A DNA stretch of 64,000 nucleotides from Ischnura elegans (Eukaryota > Arthropoda > Insecta > Odonata > Coenagrionidae): NCBI RefSeq assembly GCF_921293095.1, contig NC_060249.1, positions 87,555,907 through 87,619,906 of the forward strand, read 5' to 3'. A program made the position numbers and the translations under genes. The number at the start of each line of letters is the position of its first letter. Positions within the stretch are counted from its first letter, which is position 1. Below are positions 11,281 through 23,580 of the stretch, one piece after another. Under the pieces are notes generated by a model. It ran no database searches. It was not told the DNA's origin and saw nothing but the letters and a program-made list of their open reading frames with translations.

Positions 11281-14200
11281 CGGTGGTTCAGTGAGTGGTA
11301 GTACGGATAATATAAATGGGATTGTGATAGTCATGGTGGCTTTTTGATGTTGTATTTTTGCTCCCAAGTTTCAAAATATAGAGCTTGTTTTTGAATTGTA
11401 CTGAAATTATTTGTCAAGTTAGTAGTGGATAATTGAAAACGTTACAATGTTTATATTTTTTTTGCAGTCATAATGACGTGGTTGTCTCTGTTTCGATTCG
11501 TAAAAACTAAAGGCGCGCTAATCGAATCTCCTAAGTGTCCAAGTAGACCTCAAAGCTGAATTGAAGTCTTCCATTACTTTGTAAAATTAATTACATGTGT
11601 ACTTATTAATTTAATTCAGACTTCGTACATTATATCCGTGGATTATATTTGTGTGTTTATTCAACTTGTAGCCATTTATTTAAATCAAAGTACTATTATT
11701 TAATTCTGGATTTTTAATGTTCAAAATATATTTTGTATGCTTGTATCTACATGGATGTACTGCATGCAGCTAAAAGTCTCGGTTTCCTAAATTTGAAGGA
11801 ATAAGTTGGTTTCACGAATTTAGTACGTTTATGTCGCAAAAATTAAGGAAGTGAGATATTGGACATGCATGGATAGAGAGCGGTAGTGAAGAAGCGAGAG
11901 TAAAAATAAAGTGATATTTGGTAGCCAAAGCCTACTCTTTGCCTTCTTGGTGGCCATTTATAGAAGTTGAACTTTATTTAATTCCATAGGTCCATATCAT
12001 GGGTGTAATTTAACTCCTTTTGTTACATTGACATTCCCTGCCTAGTGATAGTCCCACTATGACTGCTTTTAAGAGTATAGGAATGTGAAAAGCACGAAAA
12101 AATGAAATAATAATTTTAAATTTCATGCGGAATGGTGTGGAAGCAATCAGGGATTCAATAACCCGCCGAATCGTGGGAGCGGGGGAATTCTCATGCTAAG
12201 TAGGTTGGTAATCACCCCTGTCTTATCTCGTTAACGAGAAAATAAAAACTTTCCACGAATTTTATTCTATAAGAGAGCAAATGTGGGAGGGCTCATGTCC
12301 TCCATTTTAAAATTTTTCGCAGCATTCAGGATTAGAACGGAGTCGCTAGGGATTTAAGCGCAAATAATTTTGCCAATCATTTGGTGACCATGAAAAAGTG
12401 AGCCAATGCCTCTTAACTCTGGAGGGAAGTGAAGTCCCCCTAAAATCGTGCCTGGGGGGCAATGACCCCTTCAAACCCCCTGTTATTGTGCCCAGTTAGC
12501 GAAGTAAAAGATGAAATCGGAGTTGCTAGAAATATTATAAGTTGTTTTCTAATGTTCTCAAGGGCAGTTAAGGCTTCGAGAAAAGAGGTACGTGAGGGAA
12601 AAGGCTAGGAATTCAAACAATCATATTGAAAAGCCTACCAAGGCAACCCTGATTATCATTATTATATTATTTAATGCCTTTTCAGCCAAGAATAACGAGC
12701 ACTGTTTCAGGCTATGCCCCTAAGTGTGGGAAAGACTGCAGGGTTGGTGCCGGAAGGAACAGAACTTGAGTCGGCAGGTCCAATAACACTCGGCCCCCAA
12801 CTAATCTGCATCGTAAATGCCATGAGCCTTGCTTCCCTGCTCCTCTCCAGTTTCCTTCCGCAGTGTCCTTTCCTCTTTGCCTCACAATCAGCCACTCAGC
12901 GCGGTCGCTAAAAGATCTGGGGGTAACCACGTCTGGGTTATGAAGGATACGGTCGGTGGATGCATGACGATTATTTGCGTAACCGACCTTCCTCGAGAAT
13001 TGGATGGCTTGATTGAATTATAGTATTGGTGAGGGGGAATGTTTCCTGCGATAATTTTATGCTGAGTGGTGGTGCTGTCCTAATTTCCATATGCTCAGGT
13101 AACCCTCACTCAGTTTATCTCTGTAGTGTTGTGTGGAAATTAACCAGTTGCTTTTTTCTGCATATTGTTTTACTCATGCTAATTCAAACAATTTTTGGTG
13201 AATTTTAGAAATAGAGAGTGAACATTATCATTCAGGGACAATAGTGTCCCTAAGGGACATAAATGATTATAAATATATTAGAGCTAAAAAATAGTATATA
13301 CAATATGAATATTAACATGATACATCCATATCACTGAGTCCGACATAATATTTGGCAAAATATAACAAAATATCTTACATGAAGGAAAACGTATGAATAC
13401 ACGTAAAAATATCTGAATTTTCATACTCAAGCAAAGTATTTAATTCAATTACAATATTTAATATTTAATTTAATTCACTTCTAGTACTGTTTAATATGAC
13501 ATTTCTTTTTTAGTTGAGTTGCATTTTCAGATTTTTATTGCATTGTTTAACAATTCATTCGATACTTCGCAAGAGGTGACAGATCTAGCGTAGACAGATG
13601 CTCGATAGTGTGATACATAAAGTTCTTCCATACGGCGAGTTGGACGTTTATTTATTCTGGCGTTGTATTTTACATTTCAGTGTAAATATATTGGAAGTTC
13701 TGTAGTTATTAACTTGTATATAAATGTTGCCTTATAAAATAGGCGCCTATTATTTTTTACTTTTTTAGTTTTTCAAAACATGATGCCAATTTTTCATAAT
13801 ACGTGATGTCATTTTTATGGTATTTAGAACGCGTTACTTGAAAGGCACAGAAGAATTATGTGTGCTAGTGAAATTACGATAAACACTTTTAAAAATCCTT
13901 GCCATCTTGTTTCTTCTAAATATTTCCTCATGAGTTAATTAATTTTCATGAAATGAAATGGCTGGCAAATATCTTTAAGTGAATTCCGCCTAAAGATACG
14001 TGAGCCTGTGTTTGAATTTCAAAGCCGTTAAAATCCGTTGTCTTATTTATTTTAATTGTTCTTACCCGTTTTCAGGGCTCTGTTGGGGCGAAACATTTCC
14101 TAATTATGAATTTTGGGGTTGATTATTATTAACCTCAAAATTACAACGGTCTCATTGGAACTCACAATTTTTTTTGGCTAATTTATGCAACGTTTACCAG

Positions 14201-15309
14201 TTTTCCGAGAGTTTATTTCTAGGAAACTCACTGATTTCGAATAATTTACTTATTACAAAGTTATCCCAAAGCATTCTTTATAAATAATTAAATTCGATTT
14301 AAACTCGGAAGCGAATGATGTATACCAATATTTCGGAATAATTAATGGTGTTTACCGGCGCAGTAGTTCGACATAATGAACCGCTCGCTTCCTTGAAATT
14401 GTCATGTTATTCAATCTGTTTTTGCTCGTTGTAATGCGCCCACCACCTCAGGGAATTCAGCGCTACGAACTTCATTGAAAATTCCCGCTGGAATTTTTTT
14501 CACGTATCTCCTCGAGAAGTGGTGTATTGAAGGATTTAAGATAAGAAAAATGATTCCCTGTCGATCTTTAAGGATTGCACATACAAATTAGAATTTCCAA
14601 TCATTTTCTCACGGATATAACCAAGACTCGTTGCATATGGATGCGTATATTACTTATTATTACTTCTTTTTCTGTTGGTATTCATCCTAAAATTGGGGAT
14701 AATTTGCCCCAGAATATATTTTTATGACACCCAAAATGACATTCTTCTTATCTGGACATCTTATGTGAACACAGTAGTATATCTAGTGCATTAAGGCTTT
14801 TAATTCGCCTGGACTAAAAAAACTTGCTACATAAGGCGGAGTGAGTGTTGAGGTCATGGCCACTGATCGAGGTAACCTGGTTTATTTCCATGTGGTGCCT
14901 TAGGACACACTATCACTATCAGTGAAAGGTGGCTCATTTTTCGAATCCTACCTCCCTTCACTTAATCAGTGAATTTTTACAATTCAGCCAATGTATCTTC
15001 AAAAAGAGCTTTGATAGGAATATTTTGAGAAAGGTATGACTTCTCTCTCTCTTTATGCGAATGCGACTCTAAACATGAACATGAAGTGTACTAGCAAAGT
15101 TTTGTGTCATGATATTGTAGAGTTTGGAAAAAATATTTTAAGCCTTCTTCAAAGTGAAACGCATTTTTCTACAAATCATATCCCTTAGGCCATAAAAATA
15201 AATGAATTTATTATGTTACGCTATTTTATCCGACGGTTTAGCCATTATGACGTTTTTTCATCAGCGTAAAAACATATTCCGTAACTATTTGTTTTCTGTT
15301 TAATAAGGC
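11281..15309. other. Long gene-poor AT-rich stretch
   Basis: About 4 kb without a supported gene. A GC-richer part at 12700-12930 carries overlapping 60-70-codon frames on both strands with no recognised domain. Nothing resembling a tRNA, TIR element or long hairpin was found. Confidence 0.45.
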
Positions 15310-15725
15310 GTGGAAGCGAGGCTTGTACGTTGACAGCAGCAGAGAAGTCAATAGAAGAAGAATTCGAAATGTGGTACTACCGAAGAATGATGAAGATAAA
15401 ATGGATCGAACGATCGAACAAGGATTGAGGAAGAAAAAGGAAAAGAGTGGGAGAAAAGAGTTTTTTTCTAAAAACATTAAACAGAAGACGGGACAACTTA
15501 GTTGGTCACATTATGAGACATGATGGCCTGATGAAAACAATCGTGGAAGAACAGGTGGAAGGGAAGAAGGGCAAAGGATAGCGCCGAATGAGTTAAGTTG
15601 GATAGGTTAAAAGGGATATCAAGGAGTTAAAATAAGTCGCCATGAAAAGGCTAGCGGATAGGAGAGAGGAATAGAGAACTACGGCAAACCAATCTTAGGA
15701 GTGTTGACTAATGATGGTGATGATG
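15310..15725 (+). pseudogene. LINE ORF2 C-terminal fragment, decayed
   Basis: The plus strand encodes, with several frameshifts and stops, the same C-terminal part as the intact LINE frame at 49.7-50.8 kb. Examples are EAWTLTAAEK (intact copy EAWTMTAAEK), MMKIKWIE, HIMRHDGLMKTIVEEQVEG and a closing KRLADRRE/ANQS-like tail. It ends in a short TGATGGTGATGATGG tail like the other copy. The 5' side is truncated. Open frames here (15323-15523) are relics of it. Confidence 0.85.
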
Positions 15726-17110
15726 GAGTTTCCTCTATCCTCAAATATTTTAAGCAGACTTCGTGTTGAGCCACCGATCGAGGAGAATCTATGTTTCAAC
15801 AGTCTAAGAATCACGCATACCCATGTAAACCTTTGCCGTTTTTTTCCACTTGTCCTTCCACTTAATGAGTTGCGACCACTTCACGGATAGTTCGGGGTAA
15901 AATTTGGAAGTTATTTCGCATGTGGTCCAAGGAGGGACAGAATGCAATGGGGAGAAACTGCCCTCACACTCGATTTTTGAATCAAGCACCCCTTCGAACC
16001 CTTGCCTGTCCTCTCCCAGGATTTCAACCCCTTTCGAAGCCACAATCTCTCCACTCCAGCAGTCCCCTGTCCCAAAGTCCGTCTTTCTCCCCTCTTCTTT
16101 GTCATCCCCCCCCAAGGAAAGGGGACATATGACGTCCTGCTCCTGATTTTAGGCTGCGTGAGAGCTGGGAGATGTGAGCGCGGAACAGCCAGCTAAGGGA
16201 ATGAAAGTCTTCACATAAGGGTTGAAGGAAGGGTGGAGAGATTTTATTAGGAGAAACAGTCTGTGCCGGGGTGCGCACATGGAAAAAGGTTTTCGTTGAG
16301 TGATGAGGAAGACCGACGATGGCCATGTGCGTACAAATTCGCTTCTTTTTCTCGAGGAAATTTGAATGTCTCTCCGTTCGCCATTAAATCCTTCGAATGA
16401 ATGCCAGCTCCATCGTCCCGTCGACATTCACATCAAGGAGGGAAAAGGGTTTTCGTTTTGCACAGCGGGGATGGGTTGGAAAGTGGTCATATTTTTTTCT
16501 CTTCCTCTCTCTCTCTTTCATGCAAAAGGGGTGTTCGGACGGACAAAGAAGATTTTGGGTGAGTTGGATGCGAGGGGAAAAGGGTGTCGTCCCCAAAAAG
16601 GGGGTGTGGTTCAAAGACCATCCTTCCCTTCCCCACGTTTTCACCCCCAAAAAGCCACCCCACAATTCCCTGCGGGGTGGAGAGGTTTTCCACAGAAAAG
16701 AGACATCAAGGGTAAAGGTTTGTTGTGCAAAAGCGGGTGGCCTAGATGCTGGCCCTGTATTTGGATGGCATAGTGAGGCGCGGTTGTGAGCAAAGAGCAA
16801 AGTCGATGATATACAACTATACTCGCTTTCCCTTCGCAATTTGCGCGGGGTTGAGTTTGTGTCCATGTTTATGTCTGGCAGGGGGTGTGAGTTTTGGTTC
16901 CCACGCGTGTGGTTTGAGGGATGGGGGTCCCACGAAAGAATTGTCTTCTCCGAGATAAATTCCAAAATTTTGGACTTGAGTGGCAACGTAGGCCCCTTGG
17001 ATTGTGCGGTGAAAGTTAAGTCCTGTCGGCGACACTCGGAGCTTTCTTTCTGTCTCGCTTTAGGTCGCCCGGGACAAGTTAAAAGGATTCTGGCCTTTGA
17101 CTTCGGGTCG
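15726..17110. repeat. GC-rich, strand-asymmetric island without a clear gene
   Basis: Pyrimidine-rich at 15930-16130, then mixed GC-rich sequence with C-runs and G-runs to about 17100. Overlapping frames on both strands reach 200 codons (minus, 16384-16986) and 135 codons (plus, 16366-16773). The products are Pro/Ser/His/Arg-rich, lack any domain I recognise, and mirror each other. I treat them as artefacts of low stop-codon density. Confidence 0.45.
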
Positions 17111-19007
17111 ATCAGAGTAATAACGTATATTATTGAACGCGTATTAAGTCTCGCAATTACATAATGCTAGGGTTGATTACTTAACTGGAGACAAAAAGGG
17201 GCAGGAACACTTGTTGAGGTCATGGGGCATATGAGTAATACTTAATTCATTTTGAGAGACTGCGGAAGGAATCTGCATGTTTTTACATCTCCCCAATTTA
17301 GGTGAATTAGGGACAAGTGCTTCGGATTCAATTATCGTGAAATAACGGTTGTCCTCCTTGTAATACCAATGTATACGCGTAGTGGATACCTCTATTTTAT
17401 CTAATGAGTGTTTTACCAGTGTAGTAGAAGCGAGTGCTTAAATATAAACTTAAAGAGGGGAAAGATCTATGGGCTCATTCAGATCTATAGCATATAAAAA
17501 ATGACGGCAATAATATATTGCGCCATTTCACATTTACTAATGCTGTTTGTTGCGGAAGGTACCGAATGCTGTTTAGTTTTAATTCACTTTTAGCCATTCC
17601 ATTTTGAGGAGCTTACAGTGGTACCTTGGCTCCTTATCAATGGAAAGAAATGGTTGTGAAATTTTTAGTTCGAATAAATAAAATTAATAATAAAATATTT
17701 GGAAGAAAAATATAGAGAGGGTAATATTTATTCGAAATGTATCCGCTTAATTTTAAAATCAGTACATGAAAGGATGTCCGGTAATGGGATGGCCTTGAAA
17801 GAACTTATTACTTTCTTTGTGTCATTGTCGCTTGATAATATGCTGAGTGAAGTTTTGCAGCCACCCAAAAAATATTGCCCGAAAGAGAGAGTTGAGTCCC
17901 AGCTTAATATTACCAGCTAGCATTTAATGGGTGGCACACATAAATATCCCAAACGATAATTGTAATCATATTAATTTATATTTGTGCATCGAAATATAAC
18001 TCTTTAAGGAATGCAGGCTCATCTAATTCTGAGTAATCACAACTAAAAGCAAATTTTGAATGAATGCATTATCAAAGGAATTTTACTGCATTATAGCCCA
18101 CAGGTAAGAAACATGGATCCAATGATAAAAATTTACTTCATGTGCACATTTTGATGAAATATCTTTTTTTACATAATTTTAGCAATGTACGACGGTGATT
18201 CCAGTTTATAACCCGTCTCACTTGCTTTTTCCTGATTTTACTTTCAGTGAACGAGTCAGTAACTGTTTCATTTAAAAAAAGGCATCCATACCAAATATAT
18301 TTTGACACCAAGCTTAGTCTAAACTTTATTGTAGTCCCCATTTCCCAACCTTTGTAGTTGGATGTAACTCAAGTGCAATAGGTCAATATGATGAGCTCTT
18401 ATTACCTATTTTACTTCTTAAAGAATACTCCTAATGCAGATACATATCTAAAAAAAGTTTAATAGTTACGAATAAAATTTAAGTTTATTTGCTTTGTATA
18501 TTTATGATAATCCAGGTCACCCATATTGGTTAGTCACGATTTCAACGGTAAGGAGCAAATTCTACTAGGCAGTATTTTAAATCAAAATTTATATACGTTG
18601 TTTAAGATAGCTTTCCTTTGACGCCGTACCTACTGGTTAATGTAAAGATAAAGGCTTGATTGTATTTTTCCCCATTGATTGCTACTCTTTGATTAAAAAA
18701 AAGTTAGTGTGCTCTACAAGGATTTCAACCTTTGGCTTCAAACGTTTGGCCTTTTTTTTCGTTTTTGTGCCCATTACTTTCGAGCGTTTATGTTAAAAGT
18801 GATTTCCCCTTGTTTTCCCTTGATTTTTGGGAACGGTTTCGATTTCAAATGCTCTAGGACTGAAGTGATTGTGTGCAAATGCTTATTGGAGTGCTATCAT
18901 TTTACTGTAGCTGAAAGAAATATATTTTCCATCATTATAATGAAAAGTATTTAGACTTTCAATGTCACCTCGAGAAGAATGTGGTTTCCATATCTATTCT
19001 GTTTATA
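17111..19007. other. Unassigned AT-rich sequence
   Basis: No supported gene or repeat. The frame at 17699-17920 and others under 85 codons have no recognisable family. Confidence 0.4.
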
Positions 19008-19281
19008 TCTGTTGCCAGTGGGATAGCCTTGATTTTCTTCGGGGGGGTCCAAAACCAGGGGGCATTATTTAAAAAAAAACAGGGTACTAGATAGAAGGTT
19101 TAACCTAATTTTAACACTTTTTTTAATCGAAAAAACTTCATTTTTCAAAGAAATATTTTGCATATCATGATTTTTAAATATTTTGTTACATTTTCTGAAG
19201 CTAAAAATTTTGTTCTTACTTTCGAACGGGAGGGGATCCAGACCCCCGGACCTTCTCCCTGACTACACCACTATTTGTTGC
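19008..19281. mobile_element. hAT-type MITE, family H1, copy 1
   Basis: A 258-bp element (19016-19273) with ends CAGTGGGATAGCC and TGACTACACCACTA. These are diverged forms of the CAGTGGCGTAGCCAGG terminus seen intact at 47290. The 8-bp flanks TCTGTTGC (19008-19015) and TTTGTTGC (19274-19281) match at 7 of 8 positions, a hAT-length duplication. G-run and C-run subterminal blocks and an AT-rich core are shared with the other two copies. No coding capacity. Confidence 0.8.
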
Positions 19282-20376
19282 CTTATACCTTGACGTACAT
19301 CGCTCATCGACGTCGAATATTGCAAATTAGGGTCCTGACATAATATAGGTTAAAAGTGAAAGTTTTCAATGCAAGTTAGTCGAAAAACGCAGTTACAGCG
19401 GGATTTAACTGTTTCCGATACACAGTTTTGATGGCGTTTCAGCATTTTTTAAATCGTATGAAAGTACCCAATGAAGTACTTCGACGTATGTGCTTAAGAT
19501 TTGACGTTTTTGCGTCCACATAAGGATCTTATCTCAAAATGTATGAGATTCCCGATTCTGAGAGACGAGATATATCCCTCTTGTATGGTAATTATGACTT
19601 CTCCGAGAATAAAATACGAGATTCGTGAAAAACTCATGCATTTGTAAGCAGTTTCTTTAAAAAAGGCGAGTTTGTTTGGCGCAGCTTCCTCCTTCGAGGA
19701 ACGAGGAAGAAGGAAATTTATTTTGTACTACCAAAAACTTTTTCTTGGAAGCCAACATCATTAAAAAATACAATCTGCTGTTAGAATGGAGAATAATGCC
19801 GAAACATTATCGTTTAATTTATTTTCCCCGGTATTGGCGGAGCTTCCTCGGGAAAATAAAGTCTTGGCGTACAAATCTTTGCGAGATGAAGGGAGGTGGG
19901 AGAGAGGAAAAAAAATATCCTCGATGCACCCTCTTTTGTATCGTATTCCATTTATTTCACGCAGCCACTTAGTTGTCATCCCATTTCGCCTTATTCGTGT
20001 TCATCTCTCAAAAGGGGGACTTTGGCGGTCCCCAGGGCCACCTTCTACCCCCCCCTAAAAGAGGAGGAGCTGCCGGAGAGTGCTTACGCCTAAGCTCTTT
20101 TGCAATCATTTTGTGGCTTAAAACTCGCGTTTCCACCAGGCTCCTCGCGAACGTGCCCTTCTTTCATTTTTCTCCTCATCCCGCATTCCTTCCCAGAGGA
20201 TCCCCGTGGTGCGTTCTGAGAACCTACTTTCTCCCTCTCTCTATAGCGATTTAAGAGCCAAGGGTTTTGAAGTGGGCAAACGTTCAAAAAACATTTTTAA
20301 TTTTCTTCCATTTAACCCTCGAACCCTTATATTTTTACATGGTCGGGCGCGTGGCGTACTTCGTCCACGATATGCG
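19282..20376. other. Unassigned sequence
   Basis: AT-rich, then GC-richer at 19830-20240 with overlapping short frames on both strands. No domain was recognised and no gene is called. Confidence 0.4.
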
Positions 20377-20641
20377 TATCGATGGCTAAGTTCTAACAAC
20401 ACGTATCTCAAATTCGGCCGTTTTGAGACAGGTATCTTAAACAAAGTGTTATAGCATAGCATTACAAAAAAAAATGGGAGCAAAAAATAACCCTTTGTTT
20501 GCAAATGGATGCTTCTTTTTCTGTTTCATGAAATTATGGTTTTTAATTTCAGTGTACAAGTAAAATATTAATTGTTTTTTTTTGCTCTCCTGAAAAGCTG
20601 CCAATTTTGAGATATGTGTTGTTAGGACTTAGCCATCGATA
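20377..20641. mobile_element. TIR element, about 265 bp
   Basis: Terminal inverted repeats of about 42 bp: the left end begins TATCGATGGCTAAGTTCTAA (20377-20418) and the right end finishes TTAGGACTTAGCCATCGATA (20600-20641). The arms mismatch at only a few positions. The centre is AT-rich with poly-A and poly-T runs. I could not resolve a clean target-site duplication, so the superfamily is open. No ORF. Confidence 0.75.
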
Positions 20642-21483
20642 TTTACGATATATATGCATTTATATGATAACCCTCGATTTTTGTAAAAATTTATCTTTAT
20701 TCGTAAAAATTGGTTGAAGCCTATACATTAATAGGCGATACAGATATTAAGGTACACTGGTGGTTCAGGTGGTATGCAGCCGGTTGGATTTAAAAACTCA
20801 CACTATAGACAGTCACAATGATATTGTGAGAATACACGAGCTCATTCAAGAAAAGCAAAGCACAAGGTACAGGGCTGGTCGCGCGACGTACTTTGCATGC
20901 CACGGGTGTCGGTTGATCTTGCCGGTCTAAAAATAAATTAGCTACAATACTTTAAGATTTTAAAAGTCGCACTATAGGCAGTCAAAGTTCAAGGTAAGAA
21001 TATGCAAGGCCATGCTAGACCAGAACGTACGTACAATGTTGAAATCCTTGGTTTTTGAAGATTGGCGTACTATATACGCCAGCGCGCCCACTCGAGGATT
21101 AAATCTCAAATACACTCTTCATTCTTTCCATGCTGTTGATATGCACGTTCAGCACCGCTTCGGTCATACTGACCGACACATGTACTTCGTCTCAACGCCG
21201 GGCCGCTTGGGTCATTATTACCGAAGAATGAGCCTTTCTTTTGGTCGCTCATAGCATGCCATTGGTCACAGCTATTTCGGCGACGAGTATATGACGTCAC
21301 CGACGCGGCGTGTGTAGCCAAATGCACACGAAAACTCAAATTGAAAGGATCCAGGAATGAAAACGAAGGAATCATGAAAAAAACCCGTCAGCGTAATGGG
21401 TGAATTTGTCTAAAACACCGCGGCAGGGAACGTGTTAAGCTGAATTCTGCCACAGAGTACCATAAAAACTGCTAATTCTTTTA
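20642..21483. repeat. Segment with a 45-50-bp direct repeat
   Basis: The block AAAAACTCACACTATAGACA (from about 20792) recurs diverged as AAAAGTCGCACTATAGGCAG (from about 20957). Both continue through a GTCA...GAATA part. The rest has several short palindromes (GGCGTACTATATACGCC near 21063) and no supported gene. Confidence 0.45.
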
Positions 21484-21673
21484 TTACAATCCATTTTCGG
21501 GTGTACACCTGCGTGCTTAGTATTTAAACTCGACGTTTCGTTCCTCGTACAGCGAACGTCGTCAGGAGACACGAAAGAACACGAAAGACATTATTTTCGT
21601 TCCCAGCAAGAGGAACGAAACGTCGAGTCTAAATATTAAGCGCGCAGACATACACCCGAAAATGGATTTTAAT
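21484..21673 (-). mobile_element. Inverted-arm hammerhead-like repeat A
   Basis: Two arms of about 60 bp (21484-21546 and 21610-21673) are near-perfect reverse complements around a loop of about 60 bases. On the minus strand the sequence contains CTGACGA (21559-21565), one extra base, a GTTC/GAAC stem, then GAAAC (21535-21539). That order matches a hammerhead core apart from the extra base. The arm ends in ACCCGAAAATGG. It resembles inverted terminal repeats of Penelope-like elements. There is no ORF. Confidence 0.55.
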
Positions 21674-22613
21674 AGTGCATCTAATCGCTGCGGAAACCTT
21701 AAAACCAAAATTTGCTAGTGCTTTTGTTTAGCTGCACTAGTGAGTCATTTGGTGTTGATAATAGTTTGAATAGGTGTATTTGCTCACAACCGCAGAATCA
21801 ATACTTTCTTTTTAACCTTTTAAGGAATTTCTCAATAGTTCTCATCTTGGCTATTGCATTCAGGTACAGTCTTGGAGCTTATGGTTCGAGCGCCACTTAA
21901 TGAAAGCAATGCATGAAAGGTGCTGCATGGAAGAAGTAAACGAGTTTATACCTTTTAAGACTATTTCTTGTATTCAAAACAGCCAATGATATTTCAGTCA
22001 ATTAAAAATAACCCCTTAAGAAAAGGATGCATAACGCAAGGCCTCCCTATTTTCAGCTAATTAAACGAATTTCGATATTTCCTGAAAGAATGAACAGTAT
22101 GTTCATTAAATTCTTTTTCAGCTAAATCTATCCATAAAAAACTTGGGTGAAATTATCTCATGAAGTATAATGTTCACATCGCACCACTTATTTATTATCA
22201 ATTATCATACGTGTTTGTTTAAATTACCCGTGCATATTCACCTGTCAAAAAGCAATAGTAACGGAGAGTTAACTGCGCTTAAAAGGTTAAAATATTTTTC
22301 TAATATTAAAATTGATAAAGATAATCCTGAAGATGTCACATTATGACGCCGGTCGTGTACTTAAGTTAAATTCTATGTGAAAAATTATTGCGTCATTGTT
22401 ATCTTTTATGATAAAATTGCAAAGCTTTTATTTTAATCTATCATAAAGCATTATTACAAAGTCACCCCAAAAACCATTCGTTTCTTGTCAATTCCATTAA
22501 TAGATGATAAAAGCGTTATAAAATGCTCGGCGTCATTGTAGTGCAAGGAAATTTTCAATTAAAAAGTAACAGTATACTTCTTTTATATTATACAATATCA
22601 ACAGGTTTTACAA
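21674..22613. other. AT-rich region downstream of the host gene
   Basis: No feature is recognised between the inverted repeat and the poly(A) signal of the minus-strand gene. Confidence 0.4.
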
Positions 22614-22619
22614 TTTATT
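22614..22619 (-). terminator. Poly(A) signal AATAAA
   Basis: A canonical AATAAA on the minus strand, about 245 bases past the stop codon of the terminal exon. Cleavage would be expected near 22590-22600. Its position supports 22864-23580 being a true last exon. Confidence 0.65.
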
Positions 22620-22863
22620 TTCATTGGCTATTGCTTGCATTTGTACAAATAACCTTAATACAATCAACGTAAAAACAATTTCGGCTAGGTACTCTGGTAT
22701 TAATCTGACAGTAAATCGCAAACAAACATTACAATTGCGACACATTTTGAAAAATGCAACATATACATTTAACTAAACTTATACACCTCTGTTAAAATTT
22801 TCTTCCTTTAATGATAAATTCAAATAGGTTTCTGCGTGAGGTATTCTCTGGGAAATGAAGTCT

Positions 22864-23580
22864 TTATCGATTGATTTTCATTCCTTTTTTGGTGCTATAG
22901 TCGCTATCATTTTTCGCTCCACTATCGTCGGAGTCATTGTGAATCTTGGTGGACCCGTACTTACGGGCAACCACGGCCGTTTGCGGAACGAGAGACGGCT
23001 GAAATTTACTCGGCCTGGTGGAACCGGTTGATGCAACCATGGGTACCCTTCTTTGCCCAGTGGTATTTCCCTTGCACCTTGCAACCCATGCTTCAGTTGG
23101 ATTCATGACCGTCGAACTGTTCGAAGAAAGGCGCTGATTACCCCGTGGAATATTATGGTTTCCCGATTCTGTGCCCGGGACTTTCTTGTCTCTCTTCTGC
23201 TGACTCAAGCCCGGGCTCATCTTCTCCTTCAGAGCGCTGGCGAAAGATCCCACGACCATGTCGAGCTGAGATTTGCTACCGCAAGGGGGAAGCATTGATG
23301 CAAGGGCGGTGACGAGCGTGTCAATCTTTTTGTTCGTTTCCAAGGAGATCGTTCTGATTCCAGAATAATCTCCCATGTGCTTTCTTTGAAGCATATCCTC
23401 CTTTTCGAGGCTTGCCCTGTTGATATCCTGTGGTACCCTTCTGGATGCAGTGATTCCAAAATTTTTTCTTGGGAAAGTAGTTGCATGACCCATTCCTGGG
23501 TCTACATTAGGTCGAGGATTTGCAAATTTCATCGGAGGATTTATAAATGCGGGTTGTTTGCTTATCGCTTTGATGTGTTC
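22864..23580 (-). CDS. Terminal coding exon of an unrecognised host gene
   Basis: Codes for 238 residues plus a TAA stop. The exon begins after a TTATTGCAG acceptor, in phase 0, matching the phase of both donors of the upstream exon. The N-terminal third is rich in Pro, Asn, Lys and Arg. Residues about 78-122 form the only part with a regular hydrophobic pattern (KKIDTLVTALASML and later MVVGSFASALKEKM), a candidate helix or coiled coil. Residues about 125-215 are Ser/Thr/Arg-rich and probably disordered. The tail has an acidic Ser cluster (NDSDDSGAKNDSDYS), a possible CK2 target, then Lys residues. I recognise no domain. The basic composition suggests a nuclear or nucleic-acid-associated protein, which is inference. 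Confidence 0.75.
   Translation of the reverse strand, partial: EHIKAISKQPAFINPPMKFANPRPNVDPGMGHATTFPRKNFGITASRRVPQDINRASLEKEDMLQRKHMGDYSGIRTISLETNKKIDTLVTALASMLPPCGSKSQLDMVVGSFASALKEKMSPGLSQQKRDKKVPGTESGNHNIPRGNQRLSSNSSTVMNPTEAWVARCKGNTTGQRRVPMVASTGSTRPSKFQPSLVPQTAVVARKYGSTKIHNDSDDSGAKNDSDYSTKKGMKINR

Noticed and set aside
16384..16986. 200-codon minus-strand frame
   Set aside because: It overlaps 130-135-codon plus-strand frames in the same biased island. Composition is Pro/Ser/Arg/His-rich and no family is recognised.
21484..21673. Rho-independent terminator or CRISPR-type palindrome
   Set aside because: The sequence is eukaryotic, the arms are far longer than such signals, and the repeats are not regularly spaced.
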